DNA of 64,000 bases, taken from Calonectria ilicicola. Its lineage: Eukaryota > Ascomycota > Sordariomycetes > Hypocreales > Nectriaceae. The stretch spans positions 1,550,001 through 1,614,000 of the forward strand of contig CP085826.1 in the NCBI GenBank assembly GCA_020809705.1, given 5' to 3'. A program made the position numbers and the translations under genes. Below the pieces are notes generated by a model that had not been told where the DNA came from, did not search any database, and saw nothing but the letters and a program-made list of their open reading frames with translations. This document shows positions 43,989-54,700 of this stretch, one piece after another (position 1 is the stretch's first letter; every line of letters begins with the position of its first letter).

Positions 43989-45054
43989 TATGACGCCAGT
44001 GTCGGAATTGGAGAGCGTGTCCAGCGGAATGTTTAAAAAAAAAAAAAATACCAACGAAAGAGCAGTGAAGCAGACGGCTGTTAACGGCAATCGGAGGTTG
44101 TGAGCTGAAATGCCGGGTATAAAATGGCGTACTAAAACTTGGTTAGGAAAGGTGGGTCGGACTCGGAGTTTGACTCACACCGATCGCCGATCGCAGAGCA
44201 CCAAAAGGTATTCTAATGAGTTCAATTATCATCAATAGAGGCATGGAAAAGATCTCAATCTGAAAGTGTTATATACCTTAGTAATTGATTCCTTTTCTTT
44301 AAAAATAAAATAAAATAAAATAAAATAAAATAAAATAAAATAAAATAAAATAAAATAAAATAAAATAAAATAAAATAAAATAAAATAAAATAAAATAAAA
44401 TAAAATAAAATAAAATAAAATAAAATAAAATAAAATAAAATAAAATACAAAGGTCATCCTTGTTTCCCACGTGATCAAACTTGGAGCCCCTGTTTGTTGC
44501 TCCCCCTTCAGCTCGTCTTTGTGCAGCGAGCTAGCACGTAGCATGGGATAGGGATTTTTTCACGCCCAATTCTATGCATGCATGTCGCCATTTCTGGTGG
44601 CTTGGGCATTCGTTTTCCTTTGCAAATATGCACGGGACTTTAGGTGATGGTGCGCAAGAGCCGAACTTTTAGCATGGTCGCCTTGTGCTGACTTTTCCCA
44701 AAAGTTCTTAGCTTTGATTGGGCAAAGTCACTTATGCTGCTTGGTCGCCTCACTCGTCTTGCATGCGGCAACTTTTAGTGGTACCTCGGGCGAATCATAG
44801 AGTCCCCATTTGAAGCAGCAGTCCCCAAAAGTACAGCGCTGGGGTCAACTGATGCAGTAAGAGGTGGTTGCGGGCTGAGCTCTGAACGGATATATATATA
44901 GCCCAAATCTGACATGTCCAAAGCCTGATGCCTTCCTCCATTCCAACCCGCCCCAGCTCAACATTGTAATCTTTGCGGGATTTTCATTCCATTACTCTGC
45001 ACCTTACTTTCACGTTAGTTTGGTTGTATGCTGATACCTTTGACATTTTTGATC
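43989..45054. promoter_or_regulatory. Divergent promoter, Zn2Cys6 gene / Clr5-ankyrin gene, with a large microsatellite
   Basis: 1.07 kb. It holds a poly-A tract (44035-44048), the TAAAA array at 44302-44447, and a run of similar short motifs: AACTTTTAG at 44664 and 44770, the inverted form AAAAGTTC at 44700, and TGGTCGCCT at about 44675 and 44742. A TATA-like ATATATATA lies at 44890. No coding sequence is supported; open frames here come from the array. Confidence 0.5.
44302..44447. repeat. (TAAAA)n pentanucleotide microsatellite, about 29 copies
   Basis: Uninterrupted TAAAA units over about 146 bp, about 310 bp upstream of the minus-strand TF start and 610 bp upstream of the Clr5-ankyrin start. 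No unit differs by eye. Confidence 0.97.
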
Positions 45055-48000
45055 ATGTCAACCAATTGGAGCGCGTACGATTCAGAGATAAAGACATTAT
45101 ACGTCAATCAGAATAAAACAGCGCAGGATACAATCAGAATAATTAACACAAAATATAGCACAAATATTACGTATGATAGCCTCTGCTTTCCACAGTCCAG
45201 TGCTGACATGACAGCAGCATTCGGCAGTTCAAGGAGAGATATGGCCGTTCGAAAAATTGGCGAGCCGAAGAGTGGATGGCAGTGATTTGTGCCGTTCGAA
45301 AAGGCGAGGCGGAAGGTAAAAGGTACCATGTCTATCGACATAATCAACTACAAAGCGAGCGTCGAGTAGAGAAAGCGTTTCAGCTGTATGAAAAACGAAT
45401 ACAAAACCGACAATTCTCAAGAATTGGTTCGTTAGAATATATCTTTGGCTATGGACAGGCTTACTAACATTTTATAGACTTGGGAATTGATACAGTGAAT
45501 AAACATCGCATCGAGATCCGAACTTTAAATTCAAGCACTGCTTCGGCTTCGACTTCAGTAAATTCAAATGCTGCAGCAACAGCAAGATTCGAGGAGGTTC
45601 CATCTGGAAACATCAGTGATGGTCATCAAGAAACTGATTTCGGCAGATTTCTTGAAGGTCTCCGGCCTGATGAAATACATCTCGATAATTGGGGCAGCCC
45701 TACAATAGAAACAATCCCCCGTTTCCTATCCAGAAGCTCACATGTCAATCAAATTGGGTCAAATCAACCATCTCTCAACCTCCAGTCACCACTTCTGCAA
45801 TCTACCATGACGACATTAGATTGCCGCAACGTGGCAACATCGGGCTTTGATAGTTCGTTCAATCAACTCGTGGCTGGTCCCTTTCCCAGATACGGAGGCA
45901 TTGACTTTTCTCTGGTGAATTTCGCCAATAATAATCCACAAAGCCATCCATCATGTAAGCTTTTCTGGGATATTCCTGGTATTGATCACTTTCGGCATAA
46001 TATCATACTTCCTAGGCTAATAATAGGCACTCAGAAATTCTAAGACTTTTCCCAAGCCTAAAAAGTTATGGGGAATTCGGTACAAATACAGAATACTCAT
46101 TCAATCTGAATCCACTCCTCGAAGACGAATTTCTAGGTCCTGTTTCACAATTATTATCTCGCATAAGCAGAAAAGATCCTAAGCTCGCCACGCTGAGCAC
46201 AATTACCGTTCAGTCACTTCAGGATGAGCATGTAAGCCAGCAATCAAAGCTTCAAATGTTTGCTCTTATATCATATTTAGCCTCAAATAACGACCTTGGA
46301 AACGACCACGTTTTAAACTTTCTTTTCTGGGCCGGCGAAAATTGTTTCATACAGGAACTCATTCAAGTTTTAAACCAACCCTCGCCACATGGGCGTTGTC
46401 TACTGAATCGCATCTCGCGAGTTATAGGCCTAAGACGTCATTCTCGCATAGATTTATCGCATCCCCCAATGCACGGGCGGGCCTTTTTGGAAATATATCC
46501 CAACGAAGCTCTTCAAATTCTTCGAGCGGCAGATACAAGAACCTTTTCAGAGGTATTTCGCACAAACATACTCGAAACAGCGACTCAAATAGGTTCCGTG
46601 GAAATTGTCAAACTACTGACGACAAAAATGCACATCGACAAATTAGATGCGATAACTGCTTTGCGCAACGCTTTGGGGAGTAACCAGATGGAGATAGCAA
46701 AAATTCTCTTTGAATCTGGCGCAAAAGTTAGCGTTGATTTGAAGGTGAATGGTTACCCAATTATGCAATGGGTTGGAAAGCAAGCACCAGAAATACGTGA
46801 AATGGTGTTGAGTAACCTAGTCCATGACAAGAATAGCGAAAACTACGTTCTGATGGTCGCGGCGGAAAAGGGCAAGTGCATGTTGGCGAAGAAGCTCTTG
46901 GAACTTGATCTTGATATAGTTCAAGAGGAGATATTAGAGCGAACACTATGCTATGCTATAGAGAAGGGGAATTATGGCGCCGTGCGAACATTGTTGTCTC
47001 GTGGTGTGGACCCCAAAGCCCAGAGGCATCGTGCACGACACGTTGCATCAGGCAAGAAAGATGAAGACGCCAATCCTGTACTTTTGGCATTCAAATGCAA
47101 CTCAGATGAAGCAACAAATATCCTATATCTCCTGCGAAAGGCTGGGTTACATCTGAGCACTGATGCACTACAAAAATGTACTGAGATGGAGAATGCTGGG
47201 TATACTTTTGTGGATCTCGCGATGGCTGGATTTGATATCGAGCTCGTTGGGCCATCGGCGATAGAGTCCACAATTCAAAGAGGATCCGGGAGCGAATTTT
47301 CGAAATGTGGCCGTTGGCTTGATCAAGGAAGTCCCATCAATGCTTATGGGGTGAGTGGGTTGAGCGCGCTGCAAGCTGCGGCAAGGGCAGGCGATCTGGA
47401 TATGACCTTGGACTTGATTGAGCGCGGGGCAGAGGTCAATCTACCGGCGAGAGAGGAGGATGGGTTGACAGCTCTCCAGGCCGCAGCATTTGGAGAGAAC
47501 CCTGATGTCGTCGATTGTTTGCTTGAGGCTGGTGCTGACTGCAGAGCACCACCAGCAAAAAAGGGCGGCTACACGGTGCTGGAAGCTGCGGCAGCTTGCA
47601 TATCAGGAGATGATGCTACATTGAAAATGTTTAAAACATTGGTTTGCAGCGGAGCACCACTCAACCGACCCAATAACACTGCCAGCAAGCTGCTGGTGAA
47701 CCTTATTCGACAGCAGGATAAGGAATGCTTGAGGCTCGCGCTTCGCGCTGGGGCCAAACCACACGGTACATCACTACTGAACGTAATAAACCGAGAGTAT
47801 GAAATCAGCATGGTGGTTACTCCTCTGCAAGCAGCCGCCTATTTCCTAGACCTCGAGATGATACAAATCTTACTCGATCACGAAGCTGACATTCATGCAC
47901 CAGCGGATCCCAACAGAGGCTGCACCGCTCTCCAAGCAGCAATCTCAAATCCTGAAAAGGAGCAAGAAGAAAAAAGGAGGGAGGTGGTAGGCTGGTTGTT

Positions 48001-48478
48001 GAACAAAGGTGTGGACATAAATGCTCCCTGTGCCGAGGAAGGCGGCCGCACTGCTTTGCAGGCAGCAATTACAGTTGACAACATTGACTTGTCAATCATT
48101 AAGCTGCTCTTAGATGCTGGTGCAGATATCAATGCTCCTGCCGCTAAAATACAGGGAATCACAACACTGCAAGCCGCAGCCAGCCGAGGAGAACTTCGCA
48201 TTGCAAACATGTTGATAGACCGAGGAGCCCATGTTAATGCGCCTAGAGCACAGGTAGAAGGTCGAATTGCGATTGAGGGTGCAGCCGAGCATGGAAGGAT
48301 GGAAATGGTAAAGTTGCTGCTTATTCATGGTGCCATACCTGATCCGATCACTGGGTTCTCAAGAGCCATTGAGTTGGCAGGTGAAAATGAGCATTGGCAT
48401 ATAGTGGACTTTTTAAACCAGTGTCTGGAAACAACATTCCATGATCCGGCCTGGTTGTTGAATAATTTTAAAAGCTAA
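45055..48478 (+). CDS. Clr5-domain ankyrin-repeat protein
   Basis: Exons 45055-45170, 45215-45426, 45478-45978 and 46035-48478, about 1090 aa; an in-frame ATG at 45028 is an alternative start. Exons 1-2 encode a Clr5 domain (WSAYDSEIKTLYVNQNKTAQDTIRII, then IRQFKERYGRSKNWRAEEW), named for a fission-yeast silencing factor. A Ser/Thr/Asn-rich linker (about 125-270) follows. Intron 3 was placed at 45979-46034 (GTATTG, branch GCTAAT, ACTCAG) because it gives FWDIPEILRLFPSL with no stop. The C-terminal half is helical and then carries about eight ankyrin repeats (about 715-1045; LSALQAAARAGDLDMTLDLIERGAEVN and similar). The proteins occur in large, variable fungal families; chromatin or recognition roles are proposed. 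It sits between the ABC/TF pair and the PKS genes. Confidence 0.83.
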
Positions 48479-48707
48479 AGAATAAAGAGAACGATGCTTA
48501 GGAAATGGGACCCACGGACACTCAGCTCCTATTTTCCTCAACCGTACTTCCTCGAACATTTGAGTCTTGTTTCCTCTTCGTCTATCATCTCATGCCAATA
48601 TTTACTTGATTTTGATCAAAACCTGACTCTCTTGATGAGATTCTCTTCATCGCACCCTACCAGCCCTCTTCATCCTACTTTGGGCCCCAGCTCTGATATC
48701 AACCCCC

Positions 48708-48806
48708 GGTGAGATGGCCGAGTTGGTTATGGCGTCAGGTTAAGGTCACCTTAACAACCACTTCCTGATGGAGCAATCCTCCTGGGTTCGAGTCCCAGTC
48801 TCATCA
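48708..48806 (+). tRNA. tRNA-Leu(AAG) with intron
   Basis: The acceptor stem GGTGAGA (48708-48714) pairs with TCTCATC (48799-48805), followed by discriminator A. The A-box is TGGCCGAGTTGG; the T-arm is CTGGG-TTCGAGT-CCCAG (B box). The anticodon stem TCAGG/CCTGA encloses TTAAGG, giving anticodon AAG at 48742-48744. A 17-nt intron (about 48746-48762) follows position 37. The variable arm (GGAG-CAAT-CCTC region) is long, as in class II tRNAs. A T-rich Pol III terminator follows at 48807-48818. Confidence 0.93.
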
Positions 48807-49140
48807 TTTTCTTTTTTTGCTCATTAGAAATAGGTTTGATTGGTGGTTGCGGTGTTTTTTTGAGGTTGGGGTGGCCGGGGGTGGGTATGGGTGCAGAGTT
48901 TTCAGTTCGGGGGCGGGACCACAAATGGAGCTAGTGCAGATTTTGGTGCATTTTGGGATTGTTAGTTAGAATGGGATATTTAAATTGATAATGAATGATG
49001 TATTGGGTCATGCATACGAGTGTTGGATTGGTTTGACATGGTTATGTGGTCTAGTCAAGATGAGAGACATTGAGCATCATGCATATTATCTGAATCTTCT
49101 ACCATCTATTTTAAGTATTGTAAAACATTGCTTCTATGCG
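48807..49140. other. Intergenic region
   Basis: 334 bp from the tRNA terminator (TTTTCTTTTTTT) to the BAHD gene stop. G-rich run near 48850-48920; no gene. Confidence 0.5.
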
Positions 49141-50601
49141 CTAGTAAAGGAACTGGCCATACTCGGTAAAAACAGAATCCAGCTTTAGCCTCTTCAGGGC
49201 TTCCGTTTCGCACTGGAGATAAACCGGGATCGCGCCATCCGTCTCCTGTGGCAGGAAAGACGCAAATCCCTTGTATCTGACAAAGCCTCTGATACAAACG
49301 CACTGGCCAAAGCAATTCCCCCAGTCATGTTGCATTGTATCTAGCCCCGACAAGTCCGTGATGGCTATGTCTGGGCCTGGAAATGTGTCAAAGTCAAGAG
49401 CCAAGTCCGTCACTGAGGGCAATGTATCAACGAATCCAATTAGCTTCCGCACAATAGTGTCATCGTTGACTGCAACAGCCCGCCTAATGTGATTGGCCAA
49501 TGCTCCAAGTGAGTCGGCGGTTGATGGGGCGCAGACTTGTTCAATCGGAACCCGGGTACGCGGAACCGGCTGATTGGCATTTCCAATATATGACCGGGGC
49601 AGGGGCGGAGACACCCGACGACGATAGTCAATGCGCGTCGTAAAAAGCGAAGTTCCTTCTAGTGAGGATATGTGCAGCTGCCTTGCTTGACTGAGGTGTT
49701 TCCAAAGCAGAGCCGAGAGCGCTTCGCTCTGCGTGTACCGCTGTCCATTCTCTGCGGTAGGGCTGTCGAGCAGATCGACCAGCGACTTTAGTGATTCCTT
49801 GCTGAATCGCCACATGCTGATGTGCATCCCTGGTGGGACTATGTATCTCCGATCAAGGAGATGCGGATGGCCTCCATTTGGCGACCGCGCAGAGGCATCA
49901 GCAGCGTAATCTGGAAAGTCTGCAATCGTAGCGCCCTGAGTCCCATAACTGAGTATCCACTTTGCTGAAGCATCTTCTGAGATGTCTTCAGCCTCCGCAC
50001 TTCCGAATTCGCAGGCCATTGCAGTGGCCTTGGCCCACGCCTTAAGAAACGTGCTCATGCCAGATCCATCACACACGGTATGGTGCCAAGAAATGCCAAG
50101 GATAAGCCCGCCCTCGACGATGTTTGCTTGAACAAGGAGTGCTGGTATTCCCATTGGGTAATCCCCTTCAGGGTCCGCATTTGGAGAAAACCAGGTCTGT
50201 TCAGGGAACTTTGTCAATGGAAAATTCATCTTTTCCAGCTCTTCGTAAGAGCGACCTCTCAGACCCTCAGGACAGTCCCCAGCGTCGCTGCTGCATGAAT
50301 GATCGACGACTCTGAATGGGACGCCAGATTCTGGATCGACTAAAAGTTCCAACTCCTTCCTTGTGCTGTCAAGCTTAGGTACGATGTTGACTGCGAAGTC
50401 GGGGAGCTGACTTAAAGCAGCCCCAAGCCCATCTTTCAAGTGTTCAATTGCGTCGAAAATGTCGTATCCCGATTCCGCCTTAAACGTCATGGTGAAGTTG
50501 GAGTACATTCGCAGAGCATGTTGATCCAGAGTCGAAAGTTTAATAACCTCGTTGACAGGCTGGCTGGCAAGAACCAGGGTCTCATTGACGGTGCGGCACA
50601 T
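49141..50601 (-). CDS. BAHD-type acyltransferase
   Basis: Single exon, 486 aa from the ATG at 50601 (MCRTVNETLVL); the frame upstream has only a TTG. It belongs to the transferase family PF02458. The catalytic HxxxD motif is HHTVCDG at about residue 175, and the C-terminal structural motif is HDWGNCFG, the fungal counterpart of DFGWG. These cytosolic enzymes move an acyl group from acyl-CoA to a hydroxyl or amine; fungal members include trichothecene acetyltransferases. The gene is divergent from the HR-PKS with 1.1 kb between starts, so it likely esterifies the polyketide product or a pathway alcohol. The acyl donor cannot be read from the sequence. Confidence 0.87.
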   Translation of the reverse strand: MCRTVNETLVLASQPVNEVIKLSTLDQHALRMYSNFTMTFKAESGYDIFDAIEHLKDGLGAALSQLPDFAVNIVPKLDSTRKELELLVDPESGVPFRVVDHSCSSDAGDCPEGLRGRSYEELEKMNFPLTKFPEQTWFSPNADPEGDYPMGIPALLVQANIVEGGLILGISWHHTVCDGSGMSTFLKAWAKATAMACEFGSAEAEDISEDASAKWILSYGTQGATIADFPDYAADASARSPNGGHPHLLDRRYIVPPGMHISMWRFSKESLKSLVDLLDSPTAENGQRYTQSEALSALLWKHLSQARQLHISSLEGTSLFTTRIDYRRRVSPPLPRSYIGNANQPVPRTRVPIEQVCAPSTADSLGALANHIRRAVAVNDDTIVRKLIGFVDTLPSVTDLALDFDTFPGPDIAITDLSGLDTMQHDWGNCFGQCVCIRGFVRYKGFASFLPQETDGAIPVYLQCETEALKRLKLDSVFTEYGQFLY

Positions 50602-51733
50602 TTTGGTGGTGGAACGTTCTTCATTCAAACTGGAATGATTTCATGGATGGTAGTCCAGAGTTCCGGGTATCGTACAATACACGCAGTTGGAAATGGAAAG
50701 CAAAAAACCAAAATTAGGATGCCCGATGACAGAAATCATACCGTCAGCGGTTTTGAACAACCGTGATACAACATCGCATTTTAGCCATATTGCATGCGTT
50801 GCTTTTTGTGTCTCTGCTATACTGTCTCCGTCATCGGCCTTTTGGAGTAATTATTTCCGTCTGGCCGAAGAATTAAGCCGAGTCTTACGACCTGCGTAAT
50901 AATAAATCGGCTTTCGGTGAAAACAATGATGACATCCAAGCAGACATAACTTGGAATCTCTAAACTCTATTCCTACCCTGTTTCAACCTCCCCGCCTTTT
51001 TATTGCGAGTTTTGGTCATGTGAGCAGTATTATCCTATCAGAAAACAGCTACAAATACCTATCCTCACTTGCCCCTATTACACCACACTTGAACGTGCAC
51101 CAAAGAAACATTATTATGGGGTTGATAACGAATGAGTACGCTACAAAAAGTTCAACGAATTGCCATCGTCCTATCATCTCCACAAATAGCAAATCAGCCA
51201 ATGGGAGACGTTGATAAACATTAAACAAAAGTATAAATGGAGGCGTTATAACGTGCCAATGTGTCGGGTTCCAACGGCAAATCACGGAAGCACCTGACCA
51301 TGGCGTAGTCAAAATATGCGTTTTGACCTGTTTCTCAGTTCCAAGTCCTGCAGATCCTTGCCCAATGAAATCCTATTAAAACCCGGACGCTGTCTACCTG
51401 TGTGGAAAAACAGGTTTTCAGTTGTGGCTTGCCCAAAGGTCAAACCAATTAATCACTTCAGGCAAGTATGTGAGACACGGAATTATCGGGGGTGGTATGG
51501 GAGAGTCAGACAGAACCGAGACAAGCCCGAGACAAACGGTTTAATGACGCAGATGTTTGAGCATCATATCATGGGCTCGAAGAATTCATGAAAACGAAGA
51601 TCACACAGTCCGGTTCATGTATTTAAGATGATGGCATTCAGAAACAATCAGGGTCCTCTCAAATATCTTTCCGCGTTTATCTTTAGTGTAGTGTAACAGC
51701 ATCAAACTTGAGATTCGTCAAGTCCTACACAAG
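50602..51733. promoter_or_regulatory. Bidirectional promoter, BAHD acyltransferase / HR-PKS
   Basis: 1.13 kb between divergent start codons. No clear regulator palindrome stands out. A TTTAAGATG stretch near 51621 lies about 110 bp before the PKS start. Short frames in the region have no domain. Confidence 0.45.
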
Positions 51734-54700
51734 ATGTTGACCAACTCTTCAAACTATGAGCCTGATCCCGCCCGGAACCACATCACGCCACCCAAGAGCC
51801 CGGTGCTCAATGATAGCGATGAGTTTCATGATGGCACGTCTCAGAGCCTCGAACCCATCGCCATCATTGGCATGAGCTGCCGGCTACCAGGCAGTGCGGG
51901 TGATCTCTCCGGTTTCTGGGAAATGATCCGGAATGGGAGAACTGCTTGGGCCCCCGGGCCGGGAAACCGATTCAACATGAAAGCCTTTCAGGACTTGACA
52001 TGTGCAATTGGTGAAAGTGTGAGTCCAGAACGGCGATCTTTTCCGCATCGTTCCGTTCATGAGCTGACATTGTGTTTCTACATCTAGACGAATGCTCGTG
52101 GAGCCCATTTCCTAAGAGGGGATATTGGTGCATTTGATGCGTCATTCTTTGGCATCAATGCGTTGGAAGCTGCGGTGAGTTAGAGTTCTCATTTTGTCGC
52201 AGAACCACCAATCATGCTAATACACAACAAGGCCATGGATCCGCAGCACAGACTGCTCCTTGAAATCGCCTATCAGTCATTTGAAAACGCTGGCATCACT
52301 ATGGAATCCTTGTGGGGCTCAGAGACCGGCGTTTACGTCGGTCAATGGACCACTGACTACCATGAGATCGCCACTCGCGACATCAGTCTCCCTCCAAAGT
52401 ATCTGGTCACTGGCACTGGGCCAGCTATTTCCTCCAATCGGATTTCATACTTTTTTAATTTACGCGGCCCGAGCTTTACTGTTGACACTGGATGTTCGTC
52501 AAGCTTGGTGGCGCTTCACCAAGCCATCCACAGTCTCAGAAGTGGTGAGGCATCCCAATGCTTTGTGGGTGGTGTAAACCTGTTATTGGACCCACAGCGT
52601 TTTGTGTACCAAAGCAAACTATCCATGTTCTCTGCAGAGGGACGAAGCTTCTCCTTTGACACACGTGCAAATGGTTATGGTCGTGGTGAGGGCTGTACTG
52701 GCGTGGTCCTAAAGCCCCTGTCGGCAGCCTTGAGGGACGGCGACAATATCCGAGCCGTCATCCGCAACTCTTCCCTCACGCAGGATGGAAGAACTCCCGG
52801 AATCACGGTTCCCAATGCTGCTGCTCAGATGGACGCTATTACAAGGGCATATCGCCAAGTTCTCTTGGCACCCAAGGCCGACTACATTGAGGCACATGGT
52901 ACTGGAACCAAAGTCGGTGACCCCATAGAGGCTGAAGCCATTGCCAAGGCATTTGATCCCACGCTCAGGTCCAATGACACACTCCCGATTGGTTCAGTCA
53001 AAGGAAACATTGGTCACACTGAAGCCGCCGCTGGGTTGGCTGGGTTGATCAAAGCCGTTCTCATGCTTGAAAACGAAATGATTCCACCACAGGCGAATTT
53101 TAAGGTTGTCAATCCGAAAATTCTCCTGGGAGATTGGAACATGCGAGTAAGAAAGCCTTTTCCGGAGAATAAAATTATCCCACGTGCGTCGCTAATCTTC
53201 TTTAGATCCCAACGAGGCTAGAAAAACGGAAATTACGCCGAATTTCGGTAAATAGGTACGTTCGCAGATCTTGTTCTCCATCCGTGCTTGTAATTTATTC
53301 TAACTTGTGCAGCTTCGGATATGGTGGCACAAATGCCCATGTCATTGTGGACCATGTTGCAAGCGCCTTGTCAGAATTGTCGCTTCAGTCTCCATATTTC
53401 AGTCATCTGTCACCATGTGCGGATGAGCAAGGTCATCGCGTGTTCCTCTTGAGCGCTTCAAGTGAAAAGACCTGCAAGGTGATGTGCCAAAACCTTGGCC
53501 GTTACCTCATTGAAAAATGCAACCCTACCAACGAACATCTCTTCCTTCAACGCCTGGCGCAGACATTGGGTAAACGAAGCCAGCACGCTTACAGAATGTC
53601 TTTAGTAGCATCCAACAGCCAAGATCTAGTAAAACAGCTGATGGCATCAGAATCTCTGCCCATCTTCAAGTCCGAAAAGAAGAGAGCGCCATGCATCACA
53701 TTCATTTTCAGTGGACAAGGGGCCCAATACGCACAAATGGGTCGTCCGCTTCTCAGCTACGCGAATTTCAAGGAATCAATGGAGCGGGCAAGGCAGCATC
53801 TTTTCCTACTCGGCTGCTCATGGGACCTCTTGGAAGAACTTGATCGGCCAAGTGAGAATTCCCGAATCAATGAACCTGGCATTTCTCAGCCGTCATGTAC
53901 CGCAATCCAGCTGGCCCTGGTTGAGCTTTTGGCCGAGTTTGGCATTAGACCACGTGCTGTCGTCGGCCATTCTAGTGGAGAGATAGCTGCAGCCTACGCT
54001 GTCGGTGCCGTCAGCTTTGAAGAAGCGCTCGCCATTTCCTATTTCCGCGGTAAGGTTACAAGTGACTTGCTTGCAGGGGAGTCGCACCAGGCCGGAGCCA
54101 TGCTTGCGGTAGGTGCTGACCCTGATATGGTTAAAGCACACATTCAAAAAGTGGCACTGGAGCATGGTCAAATGAAGATTGCATGCTTCAATAGCCCTCG
54201 AAGTGTCACGGTCTCTGGAGATGCTGCAGCCATTGACGGACTTAAAGATTCACTTGACGCAGATGGATACTTCAATCGTAAGCTCAAGACGAACGGGGCC
54301 GCCTACCATTCACATCACATGAAGGCAGTGGAAGAGCCTTATGCACAGGCTTTGGTTAGCCTTGCGCTAGCACCGCCATCGAGATCCGACTGTCAGCTGT
54401 TCAGTACAGTGGACGGGAAAGAAGTCACCAACTTGACCAGGCTTGGTGCCAGCTATTGGACTGACAATCTGTTGAGTCCGGTTCTTTTCACACACGCTAC
54501 TTCAGAGATGGTGAACCAAAATTTCGATGAGACAAATTTGGGCATCTTGCTTGAAATTGGGCCTCATTCACAACTAGGAGGGCCTGTCAAACAAATCATA
54601 AACAGTTCCGGCAATGACTTGTCCCAGGTCAAGTACATGAGCTGTCTGGAAAGAGGAAAGGATGCAAAGATAACATTGCTTCAGACTTTGTCACAGTTAC

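Noticed and set aside
44232..44544. Open frames of repeated FYFIL residues
   Set aside because: These are translations of the TAAAA microsatellite.
45955..46034. GTAAGC at 45955 as donor of intron 3 in the Clr5-ankyrin gene
   Set aside because: Nearby acceptors from this donor create a stop or the wrong frame; GTATTG at 45979 with ACTCAG keeps frame and has a GCTAAT branch site.
53147..53220. PKS frame reading on past residue 400 to a stop
   Set aside because: A GTAAGA donor at 53147 and CTTTAG at 53205 restore the conserved KS C-terminal end; the read-through is intronic.
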